A stretch of 64,000 nt of DNA from Tardiphaga sp. P9-11 (GTDB taxonomy: Bacteria; Pseudomonadota; Alphaproteobacteria; Rhizobiales; Xanthobacteraceae): NCBI RefSeq assembly GCF_008329525.1, contig NZ_NPKQ01000004.1, forward strand, positions 186,001-250,000. The letters are read 5' to 3'. Each line of letters opens with the position of its first letter. Position 1 is the first letter of the stretch. Below are positions 26,782-36,085 of this stretch, in pieces. The notes under the pieces are model-generated. The model was not told the origin of the DNA. It searched no databases and saw only the letters and a list, made by a program, of their open reading frames with translations. The position numbers were made by a program, and so were the translations under genes.

Positions 26782-27944
26782 CGCCGAGCTCTCGGACGCT
26801 TGCACGGGGGCCGGTGTGGCCGCTGTTTGTCGCTGTGGCCTTCGCCGCAGTGGCGCTCACGGCACTGGTCCTGATCGAAAACCAGAAACTGCTCGGCGCC
26901 GCACTGGCGATCACGGCTGCGTTCTGCTTCTGCGCCGCCCGGTTCGGAGGCGTCGCCGCGACGGAAGTGGCCGCTTCGGAAAATCCCTGGCTGCTGCGCG
27001 GCCTGATCACGGTGGCCTCGCTCGCCGTCATCTTCGTGCTGCGCGACGACAATTTCGGCTTGCTTATGCTGGCAACGGTGCTGATCTACGCGACCATCTG
27101 TCTCGGCCTCACTGTGCAGATGGGCTATGCTGGCCTGACCAACTTTGCAGCCGCAGCTTTCGCGGGCACCGGCGGATATACCGCAGCGATGCTGGGACAG
27201 CAGGGCGGTCTGCCCGATGCGCTGGTTCTGGTCTGTGGCGGCTTGGTCGCGGTCTTCATCGGCTCGCTGCTCATCCTCCCGGTGCTACGCACCCGCGGAC
27301 ACTACGGCGCGCTGACGACCATGGCGTTCGGCGTGATGTTCAACGTCTTTCTCGATGCGAATGACTTCTTTGGCGGCCCGCAAGGTCTGAAGCTTCCCGG
27401 CATCAATCTGTTCGGCTGGGACTTCACCAATGACATCCACATCTTCGGCCTCGTGCTGTCGTCCTATGTGAACTACGTGATCCTGACCGGTATTCTGACG
27501 GCGCTGGCGATGATCTTTGTCGGACTGCTGGACCGCTCATGGGTCGGTGTCTGGTTCGATGTGGTGCGCCTTGACGAGACCGCAGCATCCGTTTTTGGAC
27601 TGAAGATCGCTTACTGGAAAGTGCTGGCATTCACGATCGGCAACTTCCTCGCCGGTCTGATGGGGGCGGTCTATGCGAAAATGACGGGATTCATCGCGCC
27701 CGCGAATTTCACATTCGGTGACTCGCTGGTGATGGTGTCCATCGTGATCCTCGGTGGCATCGGCAATCGCTGGGGCGTGCTACCCGCGGCGCTGATCGTC
27801 GTCCTTCTGCCGGAAAAGCTTCAGTTCATCCAGGAATACCGGCTGATCTTCTACGCCGTCCTGGTCATCGCGATCCTGACCATGCGCCCGGACGGTCTGG
27901 TGGCACGCCGGGTCCGTAAACTGCGCGCGGAGGCAAGCGCATGA
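26778..27944 (+). CDS. ABC transporter permease, LivM type
   Basis: A 388-residue permease started at the ATG at 26778, inside the livH stop (ATGA). The core LivM segment is LTVQMGYAGLTNFAAAAFAGTGGYTAAML, then TRGHYGALTTMAFGVMFN and GGIGNRWGVLPAALIVV. Ten or so helices. About 70 residues of N-terminal helices precede the core, longer than in E. coli LivM but common in rhizobial versions. The conserved coupling loop (RLDETAASVFGLKIAYWK) contacts the ATPases. Confidence 0.93.
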   Translation: MTPSSRTLARGPVWPLFVAVAFAAVALTALVLIENQKLLGAALAITAAFCFCAARFGGVAATEVAASENPWLLRGLITVASLAVIFVLRDDNFGLLMLATVLIYATICLGLTVQMGYAGLTNFAAAAFAGTGGYTAAMLGQQGGLPDALVLVCGGLVAVFIGSLLILPVLRTRGHYGALTTMAFGVMFNVFLDANDFFGGPQGLKLPGINLFGWDFTNDIHIFGLVLSSYVNYVILTGILTALAMIFVGLLDRSWVGVWFDVVRLDETAASVFGLKIAYWKVLAFTIGNFLAGLMGAVYAKMTGFIAPANFTFGDSLVMVSIVILGGIGNRWGVLPAALIVVLLPEKLQFIQEYRLIFYAVLVIAILTMRPDGLVARRVRKLRAEASA

Positions 27945-28729
27945 CGGGTTTGTCCAACAACGTGCTGCTCGAAAGTCGCGGTCTGACGGTCCGGTTCGGC
28001 GGCCTGTTCGCACTCAATGAGCTGAATATCGACGTCCACAATGGCGAAGTGCTCGGACTGATTGGGCCGAACGGCTCGGGCAAGACCACGTTCCTCAATG
28101 TGATCAGCGGCGTCTATTCCGCAAGTGCCGGCAAGATCTTGCTGGGTGGCATCGATATCACCCGCGAGAAGGCGCACAACATCTCGTCTTATGGCCTGTC
28201 GCGCACGTTCCAGCGATCGCGCCTGTGTCTGTCGCTGTCGGTGTTCGACAATATTGCGCTGGGTGCGCAGCGAACACTGAACAATGGCCTCTGGCACAAT
28301 ATCGTGCAGCGGAAATCATTCGCTGCGGAAGCGCGGAAGATCGCGGAGGAAGCCCGCGAACTGCTGCATGTCTTCAATCCCGCGCTGCCGGACAAACTGT
28401 TCGATCCGGCGATCTCGCTCGGCATGATCGATCGGCGTAGGGTTGAGATCTGCCGCGCGTTGATCGGCAAGCCAAAGCTTGTGCTGCTCGATGAACCGTC
28501 TGCCGGCATGACCCATGACGAGACGGATCAGGTGGTGGATGAAATTCTCGGCATCCGCAAATCGCTCGGCGGGCTCACGATCATCATTGTTGAGCACGAA
28601 ATGGGCTTGATCGAACGGGTCACCGATCGCTGCGTCGTGCTGAACTACGGCAAGAAGATCTGCGAAGGAAAATTCCGTGACGTTGCGGCCGATCCTGTGG
28701 TCCGCGAAGCCTATCTGGGGCAAGCATGA
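27941..28729 (+). CDS. ABC transporter ATP-binding protein, LivG type
   Basis: A 262-residue ATPase. Walker A is GPNGSGKTTFLN (around residues 44-55), Walker B is LVLLDEPSAGM, and the H-loop His is in IIIVEHEMGLIE. The usual LSGGQ signature appears to be replaced by the ISLGMIDRRRVEICRAL stretch, so the classical signature motif is degenerate. Coupled by four-base overlaps to the permease before it and to the LivF-type gene after it. Works as a heterodimer with that LivF-type subunit. Confidence 0.93.
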   Translation: MTGLSNNVLLESRGLTVRFGGLFALNELNIDVHNGEVLGLIGPNGSGKTTFLNVISGVYSASAGKILLGGIDITREKAHNISSYGLSRTFQRSRLCLSLSVFDNIALGAQRTLNNGLWHNIVQRKSFAAEARKIAEEARELLHVFNPALPDKLFDPAISLGMIDRRRVEICRALIGKPKLVLLDEPSAGMTHDETDQVVDEILGIRKSLGGLTIIIVEHEMGLIERVTDRCVVLNYGKKICEGKFRDVAADPVVREAYLGQA

Positions 28730-29445
28730 GCGGTCATCTCACAGTCGAGAACATCTTCACCGCCTATGATCGGGCCGACGTGCTATCCGGCATTTCGATC
28801 GACGTGCAGCCGGGCAAGATTACTTGTATCCTCGGCTCCAATGGTGCCGGCAAGTCGACGCTGATCCGCTCGATTCTGCGGCTGACGCCGCCGCGTGCGG
28901 GCTCCATCGCTTTCGAAGGCAAGACGCTCGATCAGATGGCCACGCATGAGATCGTCGGTCTCGGCATTGCGTGCATTCCCGAAGGGCGCCGGATCTTCGC
29001 GAAGATGACGGTCGAAGAGAATCTTCGGGTTGGCGCCTATCTCGTCAATGCGGAGAAGACAGTCAAAGCGCGCCTTGGCAAGGTGTATGAGGTGTTTCCG
29101 CGCCTGAAAGAGCGCGCCAAGCAGCTTGCCGGCACTATGTCCGGCGGCGAGCAGGCGATGGTGTCGATCGGCCGCGGAATGATGACGGATCCCAAGCTTC
29201 TGATCATCGACGAGCCATCGTTGGGCCTATCTCCGCTGTTTGTGCAGGAGAACTTCAATATCGTGCGCCGGCTCAACGAAACCGGTGTGACCGTCCTCCT
29301 GGTCGAGCAGAACGTCAACCAGACCCTCGCCATCGCCCATTACGGCTATGTGCTGTCGCAAGGCAAGATCATCGTCCAGGGTGAATCCGAGATGTTGGCA
29401 AAGAACGAGGAAGTCCAGAGCGCCTACTTCGGTGGAGCGCACTGA
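28726..29445 (+). CDS. ABC transporter ATP-binding protein, LivF type
   Basis: A 239-residue ATPase with Walker A GSNGAGKSTLIRS, signature MSGGEQAMVSIGRGMM, Walker B LLIIDEPSLGLSP and the H-loop in VTVLLVEQNVNQT. The C-terminal EVQSAYFGG is the usual LivF ending. It has a canonical signature motif, in contrast to its LivG-type partner, so the two ATP sites of the dimer may not be equivalent. Last gene of the transporter set; a 76-base gap follows. Confidence 0.94.
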   Translation: MSGHLTVENIFTAYDRADVLSGISIDVQPGKITCILGSNGAGKSTLIRSILRLTPPRAGSIAFEGKTLDQMATHEIVGLGIACIPEGRRIFAKMTVEENLRVGAYLVNAEKTVKARLGKVYEVFPRLKERAKQLAGTMSGGEQAMVSIGRGMMTDPKLLIIDEPSLGLSPLFVQENFNIVRRLNETGVTVLLVEQNVNQTLAIAHYGYVLSQGKIIVQGESEMLAKNEEVQSAYFGGAH

Positions 29446-29521
29446 TCAGAAAGAACGTCGCTAGCCGGCACGGCTGCCGCATAATAACGAAAAGTCAGAC
29501 TATCATCTGAAAGGAAACGTC

Positions 29522-30499
29522 ATGTCCTCCACCATTCATGAAAGCGCCATCGTCGTCGATGGATTGATCATCTCGGACTTCGGGCGTCCGGTCTTCGAGG
29601 ACATGCGCAAGGGCGGACTGACCGCCGCCAACTGCACCTGCTGCGTCTGGGAAGGCTTCGAAGCCACCATGCGCAACGTGGTCAAGTGGAAGCGCTGGTT
29701 CGCCGACAACGACGACATCCTCAAGCAGGTCTACACCACCGCTGATATCCTGAAGGCCAAGGAAGAAGGCAAGACCGGCATCATCCTGGGCTGGCAGAAC
29801 GTCACGGGTATCGAAGATCAGATCGGCTATCTCGGTCTGTTCAAGGAGCTTGGCGTCGGCATCATCCAGATGGCCTATAATACGCAGAACCTGGTCGGCA
29901 CCGGCTGCTACGAGTCCAAGGACGGTGGCCTGTCCGACTTCGGCCGCGAGGTCGTCGCCGAAATGAACCGCCTCGGCATCCTTTGCGACCTGTCGCATGT
30001 GGGATCGAAGACCAGCGAAGACGTCATTCTCGCCTCCAAGCAGCCGGTTGCCTATTCGCACTGCCTGCCAGCCGGTTTGAAGGAGCATCCGCGCAATAAG
30101 TCCGATGAGCAGCTTCGCTTCATCGTCGATCACGGCGGCTTTGTGGGCGTCACGATGTTTCCGCCTTTCCTGAAGCGCGGTCCGGCATCGACTGTGGACG
30201 ATTATGTCGAGGCGATCGAATACGTCATCGATATCTGCGGCGAGAACAGCGTTGGCATCGGCACCGACTTCACGCAGGGCTATGGCCAGGAATTCTTCGA
30301 CTGGATCACCCATGACAAGGGGTATGGCCGCCGCCTCACCAATTTCGGCGACGTCATCAATCCCGAAGGTATCAAGACCATTGGCGAATGGCCGAATCTC
30401 ACCGCCGCGATGGAGAAGCGCGGCTGGAAGACCTCACGCATCGAGGCCGTCATTGGCAAGAACTGGGTCAATCTCCTGAAGACTGTTTGGGGGGCCTGA
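29522..30499 (+). CDS. membrane dipeptidase-like protein (peptidase M19 family)
   Basis: A 325-residue TIM-barrel protein of the renal-dipeptidase family, with AAAGGAAA before the ATG. Metal and substrate residues seen: ILCDLSHVGSKTSED (first His), VAYSHCLP (second His), HPRNKSDE (Arg that binds the carboxylate), VGIGTDFTQG (Asp). The usual N-terminal HxD metal motif (DGHND in other members) reads VVDGLIISDFG, so His and Asp are missing at that place. No signal peptide, so cytosolic. Pseudomonas places a similar gene next to dimethylglycine demethylase genes (PA5396, from memory). The reaction is unknown; a methylated amidohydrolase substrate is possible. Confidence 0.85.
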   Translation: MSSTIHESAIVVDGLIISDFGRPVFEDMRKGGLTAANCTCCVWEGFEATMRNVVKWKRWFADNDDILKQVYTTADILKAKEEGKTGIILGWQNVTGIEDQIGYLGLFKELGVGIIQMAYNTQNLVGTGCYESKDGGLSDFGREVVAEMNRLGILCDLSHVGSKTSEDVILASKQPVAYSHCLPAGLKEHPRNKSDEQLRFIVDHGGFVGVTMFPPFLKRGPASTVDDYVEAIEYVIDICGENSVGIGTDFTQGYGQEFFDWITHDKGYGRRLTNFGDVINPEGIKTIGEWPNLTAAMEKRGWKTSRIEAVIGKNWVNLLKTVWGA

Positions 30500-30500
30500 G

Positions 30501-31028
30501 ATGGGGAAGCCGCAGGTTGACATCAATGTCGATGACCAGACCGGGCGTTGGTCGGTCGATGCGACTAATATGATTCTGGTGCCGCAGCACTTCTACATGA
30601 ACAACCACTTCGCCATCGAGGCGGCGGTGGGAGCTGCGGAGCTGGAGCGCATTCTGCGGCCGGCCGGTCATCGCTCGGCCTATTACTGGTGCGAGAAGGA
30701 AGCCGAATTCCACGGCATGTCCGGCGTCGATGTGTTCCGTCACTATATGCGCCGCATCACGCAGCGCGGATGGGGCCAGTTCGACGTGCTCGACGTGTCT
30801 CCGGAAGGGGGGACTGCGACGGTGCGTCTGCGCAATTCGGCGATGGTTGATGACGAGCGCCGGAATAGCGGCCGCAAGGTCTGCTACATGTTCGCATCCT
30901 GGCTCGAAGGCTCGCTCGAATACGTGGCGGCAAGCGCTGGTCGAAAGCTGACGCTTCGCGCGGAGGAAGTCTATTGCGAAGCAGAGGGTAAGCACGACCA
31001 CTGCCTGTTCAAGGTTGAGCCCGCCTAG
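30501..31028 (+). CDS. DUF5943/V4R-like protein paired with the M19 protein
   Basis: A 175-residue cytosolic protein starting one base after the dipeptidase-like stop. The C-terminal half (WLEGSLEYVAASAGRKLTLRAEEVYCEAEGKHDHCLFKVEP) looks like a V4R/4-vinyl-reductase small-molecule domain, with the two Cys at the end typical of it. The pair M19-like plus this protein appears linked to methylglycine catabolism in other bacteria (PA5396-PA5397 in P. aeruginosa, recalled, not checked). No function is known to me. It may bind an intermediate or support the M19-like enzyme. Confidence 0.7.
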   Translation: MGKPQVDINVDDQTGRWSVDATNMILVPQHFYMNNHFAIEAAVGAAELERILRPAGHRSAYYWCEKEAEFHGMSGVDVFRHYMRRITQRGWGQFDVLDVSPEGGTATVRLRNSAMVDDERRNSGRKVCYMFASWLEGSLEYVAASAGRKLTLRAEEVYCEAEGKHDHCLFKVEPA

Positions 31029-31252
31029 TTTACGCAGGCCAGATCCGTCGGCAGGGTAATAGGACGCGGCTACGCTGGCTGTGGCAACCAGAGCGGGCGG
31101 GTGTTCACGGAGCAAGGTCACTATGGCCGCACAATTTTGGCTATCGCCTCGGTCTGCTCGGCGCGCCAGCCAGAATAGCGCAGGCAGAGACATCAATTGG
31201 GAGCCGTTCCACCAACGGGACTGAGCAGCGCTTAAACGGGCTCCAGATGCAC

Positions 31253-31269
31253 TTGCAAATGAGTTGCAA
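31253..31269 (+). promoter_or_regulatory. Mur/Fur-like box upstream of mntH
   Basis: TTGCAA-N5-TTGCAA, an inverted-repeat arrangement in the sequence TTGCAAATGAGTTGCAA, ends 30 bases before the mntH start codon. Manganese-responsive Mur (Fur-family) sites of rhizobia use TGCAA-type arms, so manganese repression of mntH is likely. The consensus comparison is from memory. The rest of 31029-31298 shows no gene. Confidence 0.55.
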
Positions 31270-31298
31270 TAAGCTCGAATATCGGCCATCTTGGCGCA

Positions 31299-32684
31299 AT
31301 GGATGCCAAATCGCCCGCCATTACCGCCGAGCCGCTTGTGACGACCGTAAACGACTCCGTGGATCAGCCGGGCTGGCGCACGAGCCGAGGAGATCCGTCG
31401 CTCGCGGGCATGTTCGGCACGATCCGGACGGTCAAAAACGGCTCGTTCTGGCGCAAGCTGCTGGCGTTTCTCGGACCGGGCTATCTGGTCGCGGTTGGCT
31501 ATATGGACCCTGGCAACTGGGCGACGTCGCTCGCCGGCGGCTCGAAGTTCGGTTATGCGCTGCTGACGGTGGCGCTGGTCTCCAATCTGATGGCCATCGT
31601 GCTGCAGTCGCTCTGCGCGCGTCTTGGCGTGGGTGCGGGGCGCGATCTGGCGCAGGCCTGCCGCGATTCCTATCCACGCGCGGTATCATGGGTGTTGTGG
31701 CTGTCGGCGGAGATTGCGATCACTGCGACGGATTTGGCCGAAGTCATCGGCACCGCTATCGGCCTCAACCTGCTGTTCGGTATTCCGCTTGAGATCGGCG
31801 TCATCATCACGGCGCTCGACGTATTCCTGATTTTGGCTTTGCAGGCGTTTGGCTTTCGCTGGATCGAGGCCTTCGTGGTGGCGCTGCTTGGCGTCATCGC
31901 GGCGTGTTTTGCGATCCAGATTGCCATGGCCGATCCCGATTGGGGCGCGGTGATCCGCGGTTTTGCGCCGACGACCGAGATCGTCGCCAACAAGGAAATG
32001 CTCTTCCTGGCGCTCGGTATCCTCGGCGCAACTGTAATGCCGCATAATCTTTATCTGCATTCCGGTCTAGTGCAGACCCGCGGCTATGGCGACAGTGTCG
32101 CGGAGAAGAAAGAGGCGATCAAGCTCTCGACAATCGATTCCACCATCGCGCTTTGTCTGGCGCTCACCATCAATGCGTCGATCCTGATCCTGGCGGCTGC
32201 GACATTCAACAAGACCGGCAGGACCGACGTCGCCGAACTCGATCAGGCGCACGCGTTTCTGGCGCCCTTGCTGGGCTCAAGCCTCGCACCGACCTTGTTT
32301 GCCATCGCGCTTCTGTGTTGTGGTCTGAACTCGACGATCACGGCAACACTGGCGGGCCAGATCGTGATGGAAGGCTTCATCAATCTGCGCGTCGCGCCGT
32401 GGCTGCGCCGCATGATCACGCGGATGATTGCCATTGTGCCGGCCGTCATTGTCACGATCTGGTATGGCGAGAAGGGGACCGGGCAGCTCTTGATCCTCAG
32501 TCAGGTCGTGCTGAGCCTGCAACTGCCATTCGCCGTGGTGCCGCTGGTACTGTTTACGGCGAGCCGCAGCAAGATGGGACCGTTCGTTGCGCCGCGCTGG
32601 ATTACAGCGCTTGCTGCGATAACGGCGGTCGTCATCATCGCGCTGAATGCGAAGCTGGTGGTGGATTTCTTCGCGGGCCGCTAG
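31299..32684 (+). CDS. mntH: Nramp-type manganese/divalent metal transporter
   Basis: A 461-residue, 11-helix proton-coupled importer for Mn2+. The metal-binding motifs are [15 protein letters not shown] in helix 1 and [15 protein letters not shown] in helix 6, both intact. A 50-residue hydrophilic N-terminus precedes helix 1. The box at 31253-31269 suggests repression when manganese is plentiful. Convergent with bpt; the two stop codons share CTAG, leaving no room for a terminator between them. Confidence 0.95.
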   Translation: MDAKSPAITAEPLVTTVNDSVDQPGWRTSRGDPSLAGMFGTIRTVKNGSFWRKLLAFLGPGYLVAVGYMDPGNWATSLAGGSKFGYALLTVALVSNLMAIVLQSLCARLGVGAGRDLAQACRDSYPRAVSWVLWLSAEIAITATDLAEVIGTAIGLNLLFGIPLEIGVIITALDVFLILALQAFGFRWIEAFVVALLGVIAACFAIQIAMADPDWGAVIRGFAPTTEIVANKEMLFLALGILGATVMPHNLYLHSGLVQTRGYGDSVAEKKEAIKLSTIDSTIALCLALTINASILILAAATFNKTGRTDVAELDQAHAFLAPLLGSSLAPTLFAIALLCCGLNSTITATLAGQIVMEGFINLRVAPWLRRMITRMIAIVPAVIVTIWYGEKGTGQLLILSQVVLSLQLPFAVVPLVLFTASRSKMGPFVAPRWITALAAITAVVIIALNAKLVVDFFAGR

Positions 32685-33457
32685 TCCTGCGGTTCGGGCA
32701 TCGTCTCGCCCGTCGCGTCCACGCGCAACCATCCTGACGGCGCCAGCCGCTGCTGCGGCAGGTAGCGGCCCTTGTAATCCATCTTCTTGGAGCCTTCGAT
32801 CCAGTAGCCAAGATAGACGTAAGGGAGGCCGAGCCGCCTGGCGCGCGCGATGTGATCGAGGATCATGAAGGTGCCGAGCGAGCGGCTTTCCTCACCGGGC
32901 TCGAAGAACGAATACACCATCGACAGCCCGTCGCTCAGTACGTCGGTCAGCGCGACTGCGAGCAGGTCCTCGCCGCGGCCGGTAATGCCGGTGTCAGCGC
33001 CACGGCGGCGATATTCGATGATGCGGGTTTCGACGTGGCTGTCTTCCACCATCATGGCGTAGTCGAGCACGGTCATGTCGGCCATGCCGCCGTGGCGATG
33101 GCGCTGGTCGAGATAGGCGCGGAAGACGGAATACTGTTCCGAGGTCGGCACGGCGTTGCGTTGCTCGCCGATCACGTCGGCGTTGCGCGCCATGATCTTG
33201 CGGAAGTTACGCGACGGCTTGAATTCATTGGCGATGACGCGGACGGAGACGCAGGCGCGGCACTGGTCGCAGGCGGGGCGATAGGCGATCGACTGGCTGC
33301 GCCGGAAGCCGCCATGGGTGAGCAGGTCGTTGAGATCGCCGGCCTTGTCGCCGACCAGATGGGTGAAAACCTTCCGTTCGTGCCGGCCCGGCAGGTAGGG
33401 GCAGGGCGACGGCGCCGTCAGGTAAAATTGCGGAGTGTCGCGGGAGTGCTGGGTCAC
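32681..33457 (-). CDS. bpt: aspartate/glutamate leucyltransferase (Bpt)
   Basis: A 258-residue tRNA-dependent leucyltransferase that adds Leu to proteins beginning with Asp or Glu, marking them for ClpS/ClpAP degradation. The start codon is GTG (33457), giving the conserved N-terminus [19 protein letters not shown]. The Cys cluster CPYLPGR plus [15 protein letters not shown] and the GNAT-like C-terminal [26 protein letters not shown] are diagnostic. Cytosolic. Its end overlaps that of mntH by four bases. Confidence 0.94.
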   Translation of the reverse strand: MTQHSRDTPQFYLTAPSPCPYLPGRHERKVFTHLVGDKAGDLNDLLTHGGFRRSQSIAYRPACDQCRACVSVRVIANEFKPSRNFRKIMARNADVIGEQRNAVPTSEQYSVFRAYLDQRHRHGGMADMTVLDYAMMVEDSHVETRIIEYRRRGADTGITGRGEDLLAVALTDVLSDGLSMVYSFFEPGEESRSLGTFMILDHIARARRLGLPYVYLGYWIEGSKKMDYKGRYLPQQRLAPSGWLRVDATGETMPEPQD

Positions 33458-33556
33458 GGGTTGCCGTCAGTCTCCGAAGCAGTTTGGCATAGCATCGCGC
33501 CGGCCGGGCAAACGGTCAATCGCTTTGCCCGGCCAGGTTGGCGTCATTTGTGGCTG

Positions 33557-34138
33557 TTAGTAGGCGCGGCCGGGCGGCTGGGCGTAAGCGGCACGAACCA
33601 CGGAGTTGTTCACAACCACGGTTCCCAGCACGAGGTCATGCAGCAGCTGACGACGGCCGTTGAGCAGGCCGACCACCAGCACCAGCGGCGTGAGTAGCGA
33701 CACCGAGGCCCAGAACAGGACCGCGTGTGCGGCGCCAAGCACGAAGTACCCTGGTGTGCCGCTGAAGGTGCGCATCTGCAGATCCATCATCCGCATGCCA
33801 ACGGTGGCCGAATGCGGACCGCCCAGCGACATGCCGTAATAGACCACCGGCCAGATCACTGTCGCCGGCGAGACCAGCCAGAACAACGCCCAGCCGAGGC
33901 CGAGGGTGACGACGCCGAACAGAAGAATGAAAACCCAGGCCAGCACGATCGGAATCGACAGCACCACGAGATCGATCAGAAAGGCGACAATGCGCCGCAT
34001 CATCACGCCACGGAACAGATCGGGCTGCGCATAGGGATCGAAGGCATGGGCGCGCGGCGGTGTCCCGGCACTGCGCCAAGTGTCGCCTTGCCAGCTTCCG
34101 TTGTTGGGGCCGCCAGCATTCGAACCGGTGTCAGACAT
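33557..34138 (-). CDS. RDD-family membrane protein
   Basis: A 193-residue inner-membrane protein from the ATG at 34138, which has GGAGGG upstream. The RDD domain (about residues 45-170) begins at VMMRRIVAFLIDLVVLSIP with the signature Arg and Asp, and has three to four helices. A Gly/Asn/Pro-rich N-terminus precedes it. RDD proteins have poorly defined roles, some in ion transport or stress. Lies between bpt and hemB on the same strand, with separate spacing of about 100 bases on each side. Confidence 0.85.
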   Translation of the reverse strand: MSDTGSNAGGPNNGSWQGDTWRSAGTPPRAHAFDPYAQPDLFRGVMMRRIVAFLIDLVVLSIPIVLAWVFILLFGVVTLGLGWALFWLVSPATVIWPVVYYGMSLGGPHSATVGMRMMDLQMRTFSGTPGYFVLGAAHAVLFWASVSLLTPLVLVVGLLNGRRQLLHDLVLGTVVVNNSVVRAAYAQPPGRAY

Positions 34139-34264
34139 GACGCATCCCTCCGTTTGCATCCTCACGATGCATCACATGGATATCACCGGACCGCGCAACA
34201 AGTGCGCGGAATCGTTACAGACTGTCCATGATGCAGATCAGGCGAGGCTTGAGCGCGGATGCGC

Positions 34265-35365
<1,101 letters not shown>

Positions 35366-35423
35366 TTAAATTCGACCTGTTTCAAGTCTAGCACTTCGAC
35401 ATCGCCGCGTCACCGCGATCATG

Positions 35424-35445
35424 CACGTCATGCGCGCATGACGTG
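35424..35445. promoter_or_regulatory. perfect 22-bp palindrome in the hemB divergent promoter region
   Basis: CACGTCATGCG followed at once by its exact reverse complement. It lies about 100 bases from both start codons (hemB at 35323 and the membrane protein at 35554), central to the 230-base divergent gap. No spacer and no U-run make a terminator unlikely; a dimeric regulator site is the best reading. It does not look like the Irr ICE box. Confidence 0.5.
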
Positions 35446-35553
35446 ATGGGCTGGGTCATTGATTTTGCAGGCCCGAAGGCCCACAAAAAGCCCCCATGAA
35501 TCATCCAGACCATCGTTTGAACTTTCAGGTCCCACTTCCGAGATCGCATTCGC

Positions 35554-36033
35554 ATGTCTGAGCAGATGCCGCGCGACCTCGGATCGAGAGAGCCCACGTC
35601 GCGAGACCACGCCATGTCGGTTGCGGCGATCTCGTCCGGCCGCATCGAATCCGACGAAAACATCTGGACCCGGCGGCTGGTGCTGTTCCTGCGCGTGATG
35701 GCCGTCGTCTCGATGATGCAGGGCCTCTATCACTGGGCACAGGTCACGGGCTTCGTCGGCACTGAGGACGACGCCTTCGAGGTCCAGACCATGGCCTGGC
35801 AGACCGCCACGATCTATTTCGCCGTCATCGAGCTGGTCAGCGCCGTCGGCCTCTGGCTCGCGACGCCGTGGGGCGCGGTCGTCTGGCTGACGACCGTGGT
35901 GTCCATGGCGGTCATCGAGCTGATGTTTCCCACCATCTATGGCGGCAATCTCCTGATCGTCGGCGTGCAGGCTGCGTTTCTCGCAGGCTACCTTGCGCTG
36001 GCATGGATGGCGGCGCGCGAGCGGCCGCCATAG
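35554..36033 (+). CDS. small four-helix membrane protein (DUF6163-like)
   Basis: A 159-residue protein with a hydrophilic N-terminus of about 40 residues and four predicted membrane helices. Segments such as LRVMAVVSMMQGLYHWAQVTGFVG and IYFAVIELVSAVGLWLATPWGAVVW resemble the DUF6163 family of rhizobial membrane proteins. Function unknown. The first ATG is used; in-frame ATGs at codons 5 and 21 could be the true start. The next gene starts 53 bases later on the same strand. Confidence 0.7.
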   Translation: MSEQMPRDLGSREPTSRDHAMSVAAISSGRIESDENIWTRRLVLFLRVMAVVSMMQGLYHWAQVTGFVGTEDDAFEVQTMAWQTATIYFAVIELVSAVGLWLATPWGAVVWLTTVVSMAVIELMFPTIYGGNLLIVGVQAAFLAGYLALAWMAARERPP

Positions 36034-36085
36034 GCTCAACACATCAAGCAGAGGCCTCGCAGAAGGCCCTGCATTCAGGGAGGTC

